Origin: Effrenium voratum
Taxonomy: Eukaryota > Sar > Dinophyceae > Suessiales > Symbiodiniaceae
NCBI GenBank assembly: GCA_963377175.1
Contig: CAUJNA010003795.1
Location: 157,501 to 221,500, forward strand
Length of the DNA: 64,000 nt
Reading direction: 5' to 3'
This document shows positions 53,846 through 64,000 of this stretch, piece by piece. The notes beneath the pieces are model-generated. The model searched no databases. It saw only the letters and a program-made list of their open reading frames with translations, and was not told where the DNA came from. Position numbers and translations under genes: made by a program. Each line of letters begins with the position of its first letter. Within the stretch, counting starts at the first letter, position 1.

Positions 53846-54540
53846 ATAAATAGATTAGATAGATAGATAGATAGATAGAAAGATATATACATAGATACAT
53901 TAGATAGATAGATGGATAGATGGAAAGATGGATAGATGGATAGATCGATAGATAGATAGACTGACAGATAGATACATAGATAAATATATAGATGGATAGA
54001 CAGACATATATAGATAGATGGATAGACAGATAGATAAATAGATAGATATAAATAAATCGATAGATATAAACAAATAGAACGATAGATGGATGGACAGACA
54101 GACATATAGAGTACATTAGATAGATAGATAAGATACGATACGATACGATAAGACAAGACAAGACAAGACAAGATAAGATAAGATAAGATGGGTAGGTAGG
54201 TAGGTAGATAGAGATGGAGATGGAGATGGAGATGGAGATGGAGATAGAGATAGAGATAGATATGGAAATGGAGATACCGATATAAATGGAGATAGATAGA
54301 TTAGACAAACAGATAGAAATATAGAGAGATTGATAGCTAGCTAGATAGGTTGCTAGCCAGAAATACAGATCGATAGGTAGATAGACAGATAGAACAAGAG
54401 AAAGGGAAAGACGAGAAAAACAGGGAGAGAAAAGGAAAACGAGAGAACAACCGCAAAAGAAAAAGATAGACAGAAAGAAAGAAAAAAGAAAGACAACCAA
54501 ACAAAGAAAAACACATATTATATAAAGAGGAAGAGCAAGA
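53222..54540. repeat. 1.3 kb GATA-dominated repeat block
   Basis: (GATA)n interleaved with (GATTA)n near 53560-53615, GGATA, GACAA and GGAGAT sub-arrays. Ile/Tyr/Ser-rich minus-strand frames here are repeat artefacts. Confidence 0.95.
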
Positions 54541-54784
54541 GACAACAAAATGCAAATTGTACTGTAACTATAACTCGCGTATCTTTGAAACTTCCGGCAA
54601 CCGGCTTCGCCGGCTCTACTGGTATGGACGCAGATCTGGCACACTTAAAGCTCCCTGCAGCGTCTGCGCGAAAATGGGCGTCACTCTCTTGCCCGCGGGC
54701 AAACACATGTCAATGTGGCGCTTGCATCATTCACGGACTTAAAGGGGACGAGCGATATATCGCGCTTGACAAAACAAGTAGTTT

Positions 54785-54960
54785 CCACAAGGAATGTTGG
54801 GGAATGACACAGAACACCCACACAAAAGCTCTGCTCAGCAATTGACCATCGTCATGCAAATAGCAGCCTCGATTTGACCAGATCTCGGTGCATCATACGC
54901 ACTATGGTCGCGCATCTCAAGCAAAGCTCCCTGCGGCGGCGCTGCACGTGCACATCTCGC
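54785..54960 (+). repeat. Diverged copy of 46440-46680
   Basis: Follows the GATA block. It keeps the same motif order with deletions. Confidence 0.75.
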
Positions 54961-55143
54961 AGGTGGGACCTTCAGCCAGATCCAATTGAACTCGCGCATC
55001 TGGTTGGTTCAAGGCCCGTCTGGGGGGCTGATTGAGACTCATGGCCGACACTGCAAGGCGCTGGAGATTGGGCGCTGGAAGGAAACCCACTGGATGTGTC
55101 TACAGTCTAAATAGCTCAAGAACACTCTCAATTCAAAGGCAAC

Positions 55144-55251
55144 ATATGGGTGTGGCTCAAAATTAAAGAGCTAGGGTTGCGCGGTTTTAGTGTTTGTTTC
55201 CAGTTACCAGGGTTCCATTTGGGGTACCCATTTTTGACCCACAGCCATACC
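55144..55251 (+). mobile_element. Family F element inside the repeat-module domain
   Basis: Best-preserved copy. Ends CATATGGGTGTGGCTCAAAA and TTTTTGACCCACAGCCATAC are nearly perfect mirrors. Confidence 0.78.
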
Positions 55252-58200
55252 TTCAAAGCACTGCCATCCGAGCGCCTACGCAGGCCTGCACGCTTTCATG
55301 CAAGCATCTCCTCTGGCTTGGGTACAGAATGTACCGAAACCCCAAGCTCGGAAGAATAGGCTAATAGGCTGCAAGCTCCTTGAATCTTGTGTTGCCCAAC
55401 CTCGATCGCTCAAGACCCAAGACTGTTGCAACGCAAGCCTCCACTTTGGCAATCAAAAAATCCGCGCAGCCCAAATAGTGGCAACATCTCAAGGGCATTC
55501 TGCGTGATCGCCAGCATTTGAAAGGGCACAAATCTGCGCAAGCCCAATGCTAGCCACGCTATGCACAACACTCATTGTCCAGCCGAGACTGGAGTGGTCA
55601 AAGCTGCTGCGGGAACCTTCGCGGCCGCTTGCGGCATCTCCGGCTACGCGCTCAGAAACCAAGGGAGGCTCTCAGCTCTGTCACGGTACTGCCACGGACA
55701 GCTTGAGGAAGGCCAAGAATGAACGCTCGCCAAAGCCTTGAGCAGCCTGGAAATGAAAAACAAGAAGGGATCGGCGCGCAGGGTGTTGCAACATCTGCCC
55801 CCGACAAACACGGGAGCTGTGATTCTGTTCTGTCACTTTTCATATCACACTTTTCGGCAGGCGCCAGCCGAGCTGCTGGGAGGTTCAGCAAGGAAATCAG
55901 GAGGCGGTCCTGATTTAATCTTTCAGCCAAGCATTTCGGAGGGTTTGACATGGATCTTGGCATACACTCGCAAACCACCCTACGCTGCGAAGAAGCCGCG
56001 GGGTGCGGGCCCTGTGGGTCTCAGCCATACAATGAATCAGCCATACAATGGAATGCTTGCAGCAAGTTTGTCCATTTCCTTTCATTGTTTGCATGGATGC
56101 GACTGTGTTAATATTCTGACAATGTGCTTGATGAAGTCACTTGATCAAGGAATGGATTTCAAGGGATAGCATGGTTTGTAGAAGCGTCTCGGCTGCAGTC
56201 AGAGGATGTCCAAGGGACCAGAACTGGCTGCAAACACCTAAGCAGTGCTCAAAATCACAAGGACAACTTGTCCACAAGCTTCCGCATGGCTTGTGGCTGG
56301 GCAAATTTGTGGCTGGCTGCAAACGAAGCTTCCGCATGCGCCACAGCCGGGACCCCTTAAGGGGTTTGGGCTTGCCTGTCTTCCTTTTTCCCGGACCCCG
56401 GGAGATTGAAGACGAACGCAACGTGAAGAGATGGTGGCCGCACAGCCGCGAGCGACCGAGTTGCTTCACAGAGGTCACGATGGCCTTACAAAAGCCTGCC
56501 TCCGTTAGTCGCGAAATTCCGCGGCTTCTCAGCAAAGCTCTGGCAAGATCACGTGTCCCCGTCTGCGGCAAAAAGCGGTAAGCGATCAACAAGGCTCGCG
56601 GGGCCGCGGCCGGTTTAATCTGAGGGTTCAACAGGCTCCAAAAACCAGGAATTCTTCATGGTCGCAATCCCAGAATGCTTCAATCATTTTCTTAGCGGAT
56701 TTCCGCAATGGCAAGGTAGTTCAAGGGGATTGTGCCTAAGCGGGTCAATCCCCGAATCGGTTTTCAGCAGGCTCAAATGGTGCCAATGGAAGCTGGCGGG
56801 AAGGGAATAGAGCACTGTGGCCATGCATCCACTAGCAAACGCGCGGAGACGGCCCTCATTCAAGCCACTGGCGTGTAGCCAACAACCGCGCTGGGCTCCG
56901 AACTCATGTGTGCAAGTAGCAACTCCTGTAGAGTTTCATTGAACAAAACCCAAGACCCATCATTTTCGTCGTTTTTAGAGGAGTCTTATTTTGGGGGTGG
57001 AAAAAAAAGCAAGACCCATCATCTTCTCGTCGTTTTTAGAGACTCGAGTCTCCTTTTGGAGGACTTCTTTTGATGCAAACGGGTCGTGCAATTGCCGAAA
57101 AGCTCCCAGGCAAAAAGCTTCCACTCCAAGGACCTTTCCAGCGAAGGTCAAAGCCTGCGCTGTGTGATCCTGCCAACCCAGCCTGCGCGTCATGGGAAAC
57201 GAGCATCCAATGAATGCTGGCTACACACAACACCTGAGTGCCCAGCCAAACGTAACCTTTGAAGCCGCTTCTGGCATCTCCGGCGCCTTGCTGGAACACC
57301 TATGACAGCCACTTCTCTGACCGCGATGCCACACCAAACCAGCTTAAGGAACCGGAAAGGCTAGCGTGACATTATTTCGAAAGCCAGCAACATGCAGGCT
57401 GTGAAGGGATCAGAGCGACTGGAGCCTCAATTGCTGACAAACGAGCGGCTGGGATCTAACGAGCGTACTGCTGTCCGGCGTCGAATCGAATCGGTGAGAT
57501 TCAACGGCATGCTTGCCAACGCGCAAAGGCCCTGAGCTCTAAACATGCAAAAGTCTGGCACACACTTGTTGCGACAGCTGTGATCAAACCTGTTTCTGGC
57601 ACAAGGCAACATTGACATTGATGTGGAGCAATGTACTTGGAACCGGCCCGGATGGTGAGCAATGCGACTAGCGATGCAACTCAGCAGGCAGGCCCCTTCG
57701 CCCTGCATTCACAGAGGTTTCAGCGACACGGACGATTCCCATGTCCATCCGAGTGCTCAGTGCCCACGCCGTGTCAATTAAGCTGGTTAGCCTGAGGAAG
57801 TGTCCCAATTTGAATCCGCTTTCGAATGACATGGCGCAGCAAGGCTGCATCACCTGCGTCCTTTACCGAAAACAATTCTGCGAGCCCGAATGTAGAGTAA
57901 AATCAAGCGTTGTCACCCCAATATGGCAAACATACACATTTACATGCTTCGAGCATGTTAAATGCAACATGCAGACCAGCGTGCCAGATATATCGAGTGC
58001 TCGGGCTGGGCACTGCAAATTTAAGGAGTTGCTGCTCTCAATCCCTGAAACACGTTGGGCACAACTTGCAGCAAGTGTCCTGACTTGGGCAAAGGGCTGC
58101 GGAGTTCCGAGCCCTGAGTGAGTTGCTCGGCCTGAGCAGTACAAATCTTTAGCGCCAGTCGCCTTACGACGGACTTAGCTCGAAAGACGAATCAAAGTTA

Positions 58201-59254
58201 CGGACGTCGGTCCACACAAAATGCAAGTGTGCGTTTGCTTTAGGTCCTACATCGAAGCTTGCCCCACACGAAAAGCACAGCCCTTTTATTAAATTCACAG
58301 GCCATGGGAGGTTGTGGCACTGCCGGCGCAGCAAGGCAATGCGTCAGGCAAAAGTGGTATGAACATACGTAGGCCGCTGCACCTGATCGAACCAGTCTGA
58401 AGCTGACGCTTGCCAGGGAGCTCTGGTTGCGCTCCGCTCCACGCACTGCTCCAATGCTACTGGCAGCAAACGCTGTAGCAGCCTATAACAAGGGAAAGAG
58501 CCCCGGAAGAACCAGCTGGGATGCTGAGAAGCCCTGAGATGATTCTCGGCTTTGATTGGCAGGCTCTGCAAAGCTTAACTCCAAATACATGCAGCTGCAA
58601 CTTCACAAAAAGGGCGCCAGGTCGGTTGGCTTCAGCATGATGTCAAAGTCAATGGCAATCCCCGCCATCCAAACTGCGCCGCCCTATCAAGGGCGAAAGC
58701 ACTGGTTTGATTCCGGAGCGCACCTGAAGTAAAACTGCTTGCCAGCTACCTGGCAAAACCACAGACCGAAGCAAATGCCGGGCGAGACTGCATCATCGCA
58801 TCGGCCCCCAACGCACGCCAGCCGGGAAAAACGGTGCTGCTGCCGCTGCATGTGCACGCAAGAAGGCCAGCAGTACCTGTCTGGCAACCACAGCAGTCTG
58901 AAGATGAGGCTTGCCATGCGGCTCTGGTCACAGCCAAGCTGGGGTCCAACGGATCCGTGCTGTGCTCAAGTTAAGCCAGCATCCGCCTCATGCCACCTGA
59001 CGCTACTTCTGGCCAAGGCAAGCCACATCCCAGACGTCCTACGTCAAAGCAGACGCATTGGAAAAGGCTGGGAGCCCGCGAGCGCCCGCACAAGCGGAGA
59101 TGAGCCTTGATGGCTTCGCCGGGAAGCTAATGCGACGTGGCTGGAACTTCACGAAGCTTTGGGTGCCGTACATGGCACCGAAGTGAAGCGCTACCATCCG
59201 AGCAAAGCCTGGGCCCTGTCAGATCAGGCCGCAGGTGCCGCTTGATTGCGACAG

Positions 59255-59470
59255 CTTAGCCAAACACGACCCCTTGCAAGCTACCTTGATGCAAAGCCAG
59301 CAGCTGCAACACATTCTTGACCAAAACTGTATCACGGAACCGTAAGGGCTGGAAAGTAACGGCGCTGCCAGCGCTGCAAGGCAATGCATGAGACTCAAAT
59401 GGTGCGAACGCATGCGCAAACCAGAAGTACTGCGAGTGCCAGCCACACCAATCTGAATCCGACGCTTGCC
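59255..59470 (+). repeat. Duplicated segment, first copy
   Basis: CAACACATTCTTGACCAAAA, GTAAGGGCTGGAAAGTAACG and GCGCTGCAAGGCAATGCATG are shared with 60507-60722, nearly identical. Confidence 0.9.
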
Positions 59471-59821
59471 CCTAGTATTCGCGCACAGCCAAGCTGCTAA
59501 GCTGCTTGGGTCCAACGGATCCGTGCTTCTCTCAAGTCAACCCATCATGACCCGCCTCGTAACGCCGTCTAAGTCTACTCCCTATCTCAACGCAGGGATG
59601 CTGCGTCGAGCGAGTGCTGAGACGAATGAGTCTCAGCCTGGAGAGCTGCTTGGCCGGTCGGCTCCAAGCTTCAGTCCAACCACGTTGCCTCTGGAACTGC
59701 ACGAAGCTCTGGGCAGGTCGGTTGGCTTCACCACCGCTTCCCGAGGGCAAACTCAAAGCAAAGGATTGACATCCGAGCAGAGTCTGCGCCTGGTCAAGTC
59801 AAGTCGGTCCGCTTTGACGAC

Positions 59822-60324
59822 GTAGATCAGCTAAAGCGCCAACTCTTGCGAGCCAACGTGAGGCGAAGCCAGGAACTACGGAACTAAAGCACAGGCTATG
59901 CCAAGACTGCATCATGGTCAAGAACCCCAAAGCGCATGCGCAGGCCAGTGCTGTTCGCGCCAACCACAGTAGTCTGCTGACTGCTGCCACGCAACCCTGG
60001 GCGCGCACAACCCCGCTGGGCCGAACGCCTCCGCAATTTGCTCAATGTCAAGGCAATATCACGTTCCTGATGAACTCTTGGCACTCACTCAGCTTACATC
60101 AAGGCAAAACGCCCAGAAGTAATATGCTGGGAGGCGTGCTAGTGAGATTTCCAGGCTTCGCCGTTCCGACAGGCTCCGCAAAGCTTGACGTCAAACTCGC
60201 CCTGCAATCTTCACACAGCTCTGCCATCCAGCGGCGCGCTGCGAATTCAAGCATCAGGTCTGGTTTCACTGCAAACTTTACCCAAAGTGCGAAAGCTCGG
60301 AAGAACAGGCTGGGATGCGGTCTG
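59822..60324 (+). repeat. 500 bp duplicated segment, first copy
   Basis: Nearly identical to 61566-62064, including GTCAAGAACCCCAAAGCGCA and TGCTGGGAGGCGTGCTAGTG. A 15 bp indel near 60017 and a rewritten stretch near 60070 are the main differences. Confidence 0.92.
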
Positions 60325-60506
60325 ACAGCGCTGAGATGAGTCTTAGCCTTGACATTGGCCGGCAGGCTCTGCACAACCTAATTCTAAACAAGTGGAACCT
60401 TGTTCGACTCCAACACCGCTTTCTGATCTTATAGTAAAAGTAAAGCGCTACCATCCGAGCAAAGGCTGCGCCCTGTCAAGCCACAGGCCCCGCGTGAAAG
60501 TGAAAG

Positions 60507-60722
60507 CTTAGCCAAAGCACGACCTCTCGCAAGCTACCTTGATGCAAAGCCAGCTGCAACACATTCTTGACCAAAACTGTATCACGGAACCGTAAGGGCT
60601 GGAAAGTAACGGCGCTGCCAGCGCTGCAAGGCAATGCATGAGACTCACATGGTGCGAACGCATGCCAAGGCCGGAAGTACTGCGAGTGCCAGACACACCA
60701 ATCCTGATGCTTGCCCCGAATC
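60507..60722 (+). repeat. Duplicated segment, second copy
   Basis: Direct copy of 59255-59470, offset about 1252 bp. Confidence 0.9.
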
Positions 60723-61391
60723 TCCAGGCACAGCCCAGCTGCTAAGCTGCTCAGGTCCAACGGATCCGTGCTTTTCTCAAGTCAAGGCCTCATAGGCGCC
60801 GTATCAACACGCGCCCTGCATGGCTTTTCTGCACTTTGAGAATCCAGGATGAAGCCGCGTTATGTGGCATAGTTTTCCTGAGGCATGCTGGCCATGATGC
60901 GAGCTCCACCCAGATTGGCCGTATGCTTCAAGCACGACATTCCGAAAGCAGCGGATCACGGCTTAGCTTCCTCCCCGCTAGAAGGCATGGACCATTGCCC
61001 GTTTGGATCATACCCTAGAGGTGTGCAAGTGCTGAGATGGGTCGTGGGCATCACGGCGTGGCCGGCAGGCTCAAAACTGAGCCTGAAAAGACGCGGCTTG
61101 CCGCGCGTCTTAAGCTCTGGCTGAAAGGCCTCCGCGCGTCAACATCCGGCAAAAGTGACGAACATCGTGGGTTTTACGGGGGCAACCAACCTGTCCAGAA
61201 CCTTCCACAGGCAGTTTTCGGAATGGGGACCTTTTTGGCTACTGTACTTAGGGAAGTTTTCGGTTTCTCGTGGCGCGGCAAAGTCATTGCAGATCACCGT
61301 CCCAGCACCTCGCGGTCAATTTCAGCCGCAGGAACTTCACAAAGCTGGCACGGCGCTTGGCTACACCGCTTCCCGAGGGCAAACTCAAACC

Positions 61392-61505
61392 TCGGTTGCT
61401 TTCTGCTCCCCTGCTAAAAGCTTATTCTTTAGTGGTTTAATGCGGAAAAAAACATTAGTTGGCAAAAAGTGAAACTCAACAAACATCCCTGGGCAAAATG
61501 CACCA
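61392..61505 (+). mobile_element. Family C element inside the repeat-module domain
   Basis: Starts TCGGTTGCTTTCTGCTCCCC like the copy at 26921. It is one of the few short elements found right of 47 kb, inserted into repeat-module sequence. Confidence 0.72.
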
Positions 61506-61565
61506 AAGAAACCAAAGGATTGCCAGTCAAGCCGCAGGTCAAAGTCAAGCAGGTCTGGTTTGACA

Positions 61566-62064
61566 TAGATCAGCGCAAGCGCCAACTCTTGCGAGCCAGC
61601 GTGAGGCGAAGCCAGGAACTACGGAACTAAAGCACAGGCTATGCCAAGACTGCATCATGGTCAAGAACCCCAAAGCGCATGCGCAGGCCAGTGCTGTTCG
61701 CGCCAACCACTGTAGTCTGCTGACTGCTGCCACGCAACCCTGGGCGCGCACAACCCCGCCGCAATTTGCTCAATGTCAAGGCAATATCGCGTTCCTCATG
61801 ACGCTATCTGGCACACACAAACTTCACTCAGCTTACATCAAGGCAAACCGCCCAGAAGTACTATGCTGGGAGGCGTGCTAGTGAGATTTCCAGGCTTCGC
61901 CGTTCCGACAGGCTCCGCAAAGCTTGACGTCAAACTCGCCCTGCAATTTTCACGCAGCTCTGCCATCCACGCGGCGCGCTGCGAGTTCAAGCATCAGGTC
62001 TGGTTTCACTGCAAACTTTACCCAAAGTGCGGAAGCTCGGAAGAACAGGCTGGGATGCGGTCTG
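61566..62064 (+). repeat. 500 bp duplicated segment, second copy
   Basis: Direct copy of 59822-60324, offset about 1.74 kb. It begins about 60 bp after the family C element at 61392-61505, which has no counterpart near the first copy. Confidence 0.92.
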
Positions 62065-62900
62065 CGAGCGCAAACTCTTGCGAGCCAACGGAACTAAGGA
62101 ATTGAAGCACATGCTATACCAAGACTGCATCATGGACAAGGCAGATTTCGGCTCCTTCTCAGTTCATCTAACACGCTTCCTTCCCAGCAGTTCAAACACG
62201 ATATCTTTCTGTGTGCGCACCAAACCTTCGCCCAAATCTGCAGGGCCCTCGCCGGAGCCACAGGCTGCACACTTGAAACGAGACGGTCATATGTTTCCCT
62301 GAAGGTGAAACCTCTGAACATCAAGCCTGTCCGCTGGCTGCAGAAGGCGTCAAAACTCGCGCAATGGTGCCAAATAAGGCCTGTCACGGGCGAAGTGGCT
62401 AACTGGAAGTTTGACTGGTCTCGGAGAACCAGCGGATGATGTAGCGGTTCCGTCATTGCACCAGAGCTTTGTAGATCTTTGTAGCCAATGCGCTGGGCAA
62501 GAATCTCTTGAACCAACTTCAGCGTGCCTATTCGGTCATCAGGAAATGGAGCTCCTTTCGCTCTTGGACATACCGCAGCCCACGCCGCTCCGAGTCATTG
62601 CATGTCCTGAAGGCCAAATTACTGACCATCAGCTCGAGCCTGCCTTTCAATCAATGATTTTGTGACGTGTTTCCGTATTTTGTTCACTGTCTGGGGCTGG
62701 ATGCTTCGCACCTCTCCCACCTTGACCAGATGTTAAAGTAGTCAGAGCTCAAGTTGGACCAGTGCTGCTGCCTAGAGAAACCAACTGCAAACATACGCTT
62801 GACAAACTCTGAATATGTTGCTGCGATGGCATTACCTTCACTGTTCCACCAGCTCGAGCCGAACCTCTCAATCAATGACCTTGTCGCGAGTTTCCTTGCC

Positions 62901-63736
62901 TTCACTGCGTGCAGGATCATTCGCACTCGAGTCTAAAGTTGGAACGTTCAGCTTCCCAGCTGGCCCATGCGAATCAGCTATGTTCTCAACAAGGAATCGG
63001 TCCCCTGACACGCTGGGTTTCCGTAGGTTTCCCTTTGGCCAAAGAATCTCTGGTCAAAATGGACTGGACCCGTTGCCATGGGCAGAAATTCTTTCCCAAA
63101 AAGTAGGCAACTTGACCAGGCATGCCCAACGACGCCGGAGCGCATGCATTCAGCCTTTGATCAAATGAAGAGGACTTCAAACCGCTAGTGTTCACCCCTT
63201 GCGACACTCACCCTCTGAGTGCGTTGAAGCAAACAAGCCCCACATGAGCTTCCCAAGTCAAGAAACTGGGAGGTCAAAGCGATCATCACTCCTTTCCTGG
63301 GTGGGTCACTATCAGATGTCCTTGCACCTACCATTTGGGGCGGGCTATGCTGAAACTGTACTGGTTGCCCAAACAAGGGTCTGTCTCAAAATAGGAGAAC
63401 CCTTTTGCTTGCTGGTTCTCATCAGGGAATGAGGGAATGACATAACCCTTTCCTTATGGTTTTCTTTAAGGGAATCCCCAGGTTCATTCCCAGCACCCTG
63501 GGTCATTCCCTGAGCACCAGAAAGTTTGGGATGGTCTTTGAAGCAAACTAACCACCTGAATTCCTTATTTTCAGAAACACCCAGAAAGGCTCGCTCGTAC
63601 ACGGCCCATCGGTTGGTTGTTGGCCCCTTGCCATGTCTCCTGAATTTCCAACCAGGGTGAGTTGTCTAAACACTCATTAGCCACGTTAAAACCAAGGGCT
63701 GGCCTGGGTGAATTAACCTGACAATCAATCGACAGG
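62901..63736. other. Unassigned stretch right of the repeat domain
   Basis: Mixed unique sequence with element N (63412-63521). Fragments such as GTTTCCCTTTGGCC near 63027 resemble ends of the short elements. No gene seen. Confidence 0.4.
63412..63521. mobile_element. Single element (N) with GGGAATGA-rich ends
   Basis: Left CTGGTTCTCATCAGGGAATG mirrors right GTCATTCCCTGAGCACCAG over about 19 bp with mismatches. Only one copy was seen. Confidence 0.6.
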
Positions 63737-64000
63737 GAGCCAGCGTCAGAGTATCTGGCATCTGACCGGAGAGACTGGGAGACAGGAAGACAAGCGGAAA
63801 ACGCGACCCCAGAACCGGCGTTGCTTGTCGGAAAGGCAGGCGGAGCATCCAGACACAGGGACACAAGAGACACGAATTCGGAGCCAGCATTTCACATCCA
63901 ACCGCAGAAACTGGGAGACACAGAATGACAAGCGGGACACACGACATCCCGGAGCCGGCGTCACAGCATCTCGCATCTGACCGCAGAGACTGGGGGAGAC
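63737..64000. repeat. 70-75 bp minisatellite at the right window edge
   Basis: Units start near 63737, 63812, 63881 and 63952. They share GAGCCGGCGTCACAG, CATCTGACCGCAGAGACTGG and GACAAGCGG. The array runs past the window end. Confidence 0.85.

Larger units (their letters stand above)
47000..62900. repeat. Repeat-module domain without recognisable genes
   Basis: Recurring phrases are CGGAAGAACAGGCTGGGATG, GGCGCTGCCGGCGCTGCAAG, GCTTGCCACGGAGCTCTGGG, CTACTCCTGGCAGC and CTTCACAAAGCT. They come in roughly the same order every few hundred bases from about 47.1 to 62.1 kb, in the same orientation. Frames are short and broken, so a satellite or old retroposon array fits better than genes. Short elements are rare here: family J at 52626, M at 50010, F at 55144 and C at 61392. 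Confidence 0.7.

Noticed and set aside
53781..54644. 287-codon Ile/Tyr/Ser-rich frame on the minus strand
   Set aside because: It translates the GATA block; no non-repeat protein signature.
63571..63976. Overlapping Cys/Leu/Ser-rich minus-strand frames at the right edge
   Set aside because: They follow the 70-75 bp minisatellite and show no family signature.

Overview
This window looks like nuclear DNA of a dinoflagellate, or a close alveolate relative. Three things suggest this. Recognisable genes are cut into very small exons by long introns. Most intron 5' ends read GC or GA instead of GT. All convincing genes lie on the minus strand, in a tandem head-to-tail row with large repeat-filled gaps. 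Degenerate TTTAGGG-type repeats and dense families of short inverted-repeat elements fit the same picture. No bacterial-style genes, tRNAs, rRNAs or CRISPR arrays were seen.

Layout from right to left, the direction of transcription. (1) 64,000-62,900: a 70-75 bp minisatellite that runs off the window, plus a short inverted-repeat element. (2) 62,900-47,000: a domain of diverged repeat modules a few hundred bases long, with several recent duplications, a 1.3 kb GATA-type block and almost no recognisable coding. (3) 47,000-41,300: unique sequence and inverted-repeat elements, with two weak candidate exons and one retroelement-like reading frame. (4) 41,271-31,203: centrin copy 2, ten coding exons. 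(5) 31,200-25,450: intergenic sequence with simple repeats and elements. (6) 25,448-about 13,504: centrin copy 1, nine coding exons. (7) 12,207-1,015 and probably beyond: a tentative multi-exon minus-strand gene of unknown function, built from exon candidates whose reading phases agree.

The two centrins encode the same first 162 residues. Every nucleotide difference between their aligned exons, about 27, is synonymous, yet most of their introns cannot be aligned by eye. Copy 2 has one extra intron that cuts copy 1's exon 4 in two. Of the 17 centrin introns, 11 start GC, 4 start GA and 2 start GT, and all end AG followed by G.

Introns and intergenic DNA carry at least ten families (lettered A-N here) of roughly 85-130 bp elements with terminal inverted repeats. 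Five families (A, B, D, H, J; 28 copies) all lie in one orientation, antisense to the genes, while E, F and I are mixed. In the unknown gene, one family-B copy appears to be an entire 109 bp GT-AG intron, which is the signature of an introner (an intron-generating transposable element). All calls come from reading the sequence by eye. Exon borders outside the centrins are predictions.
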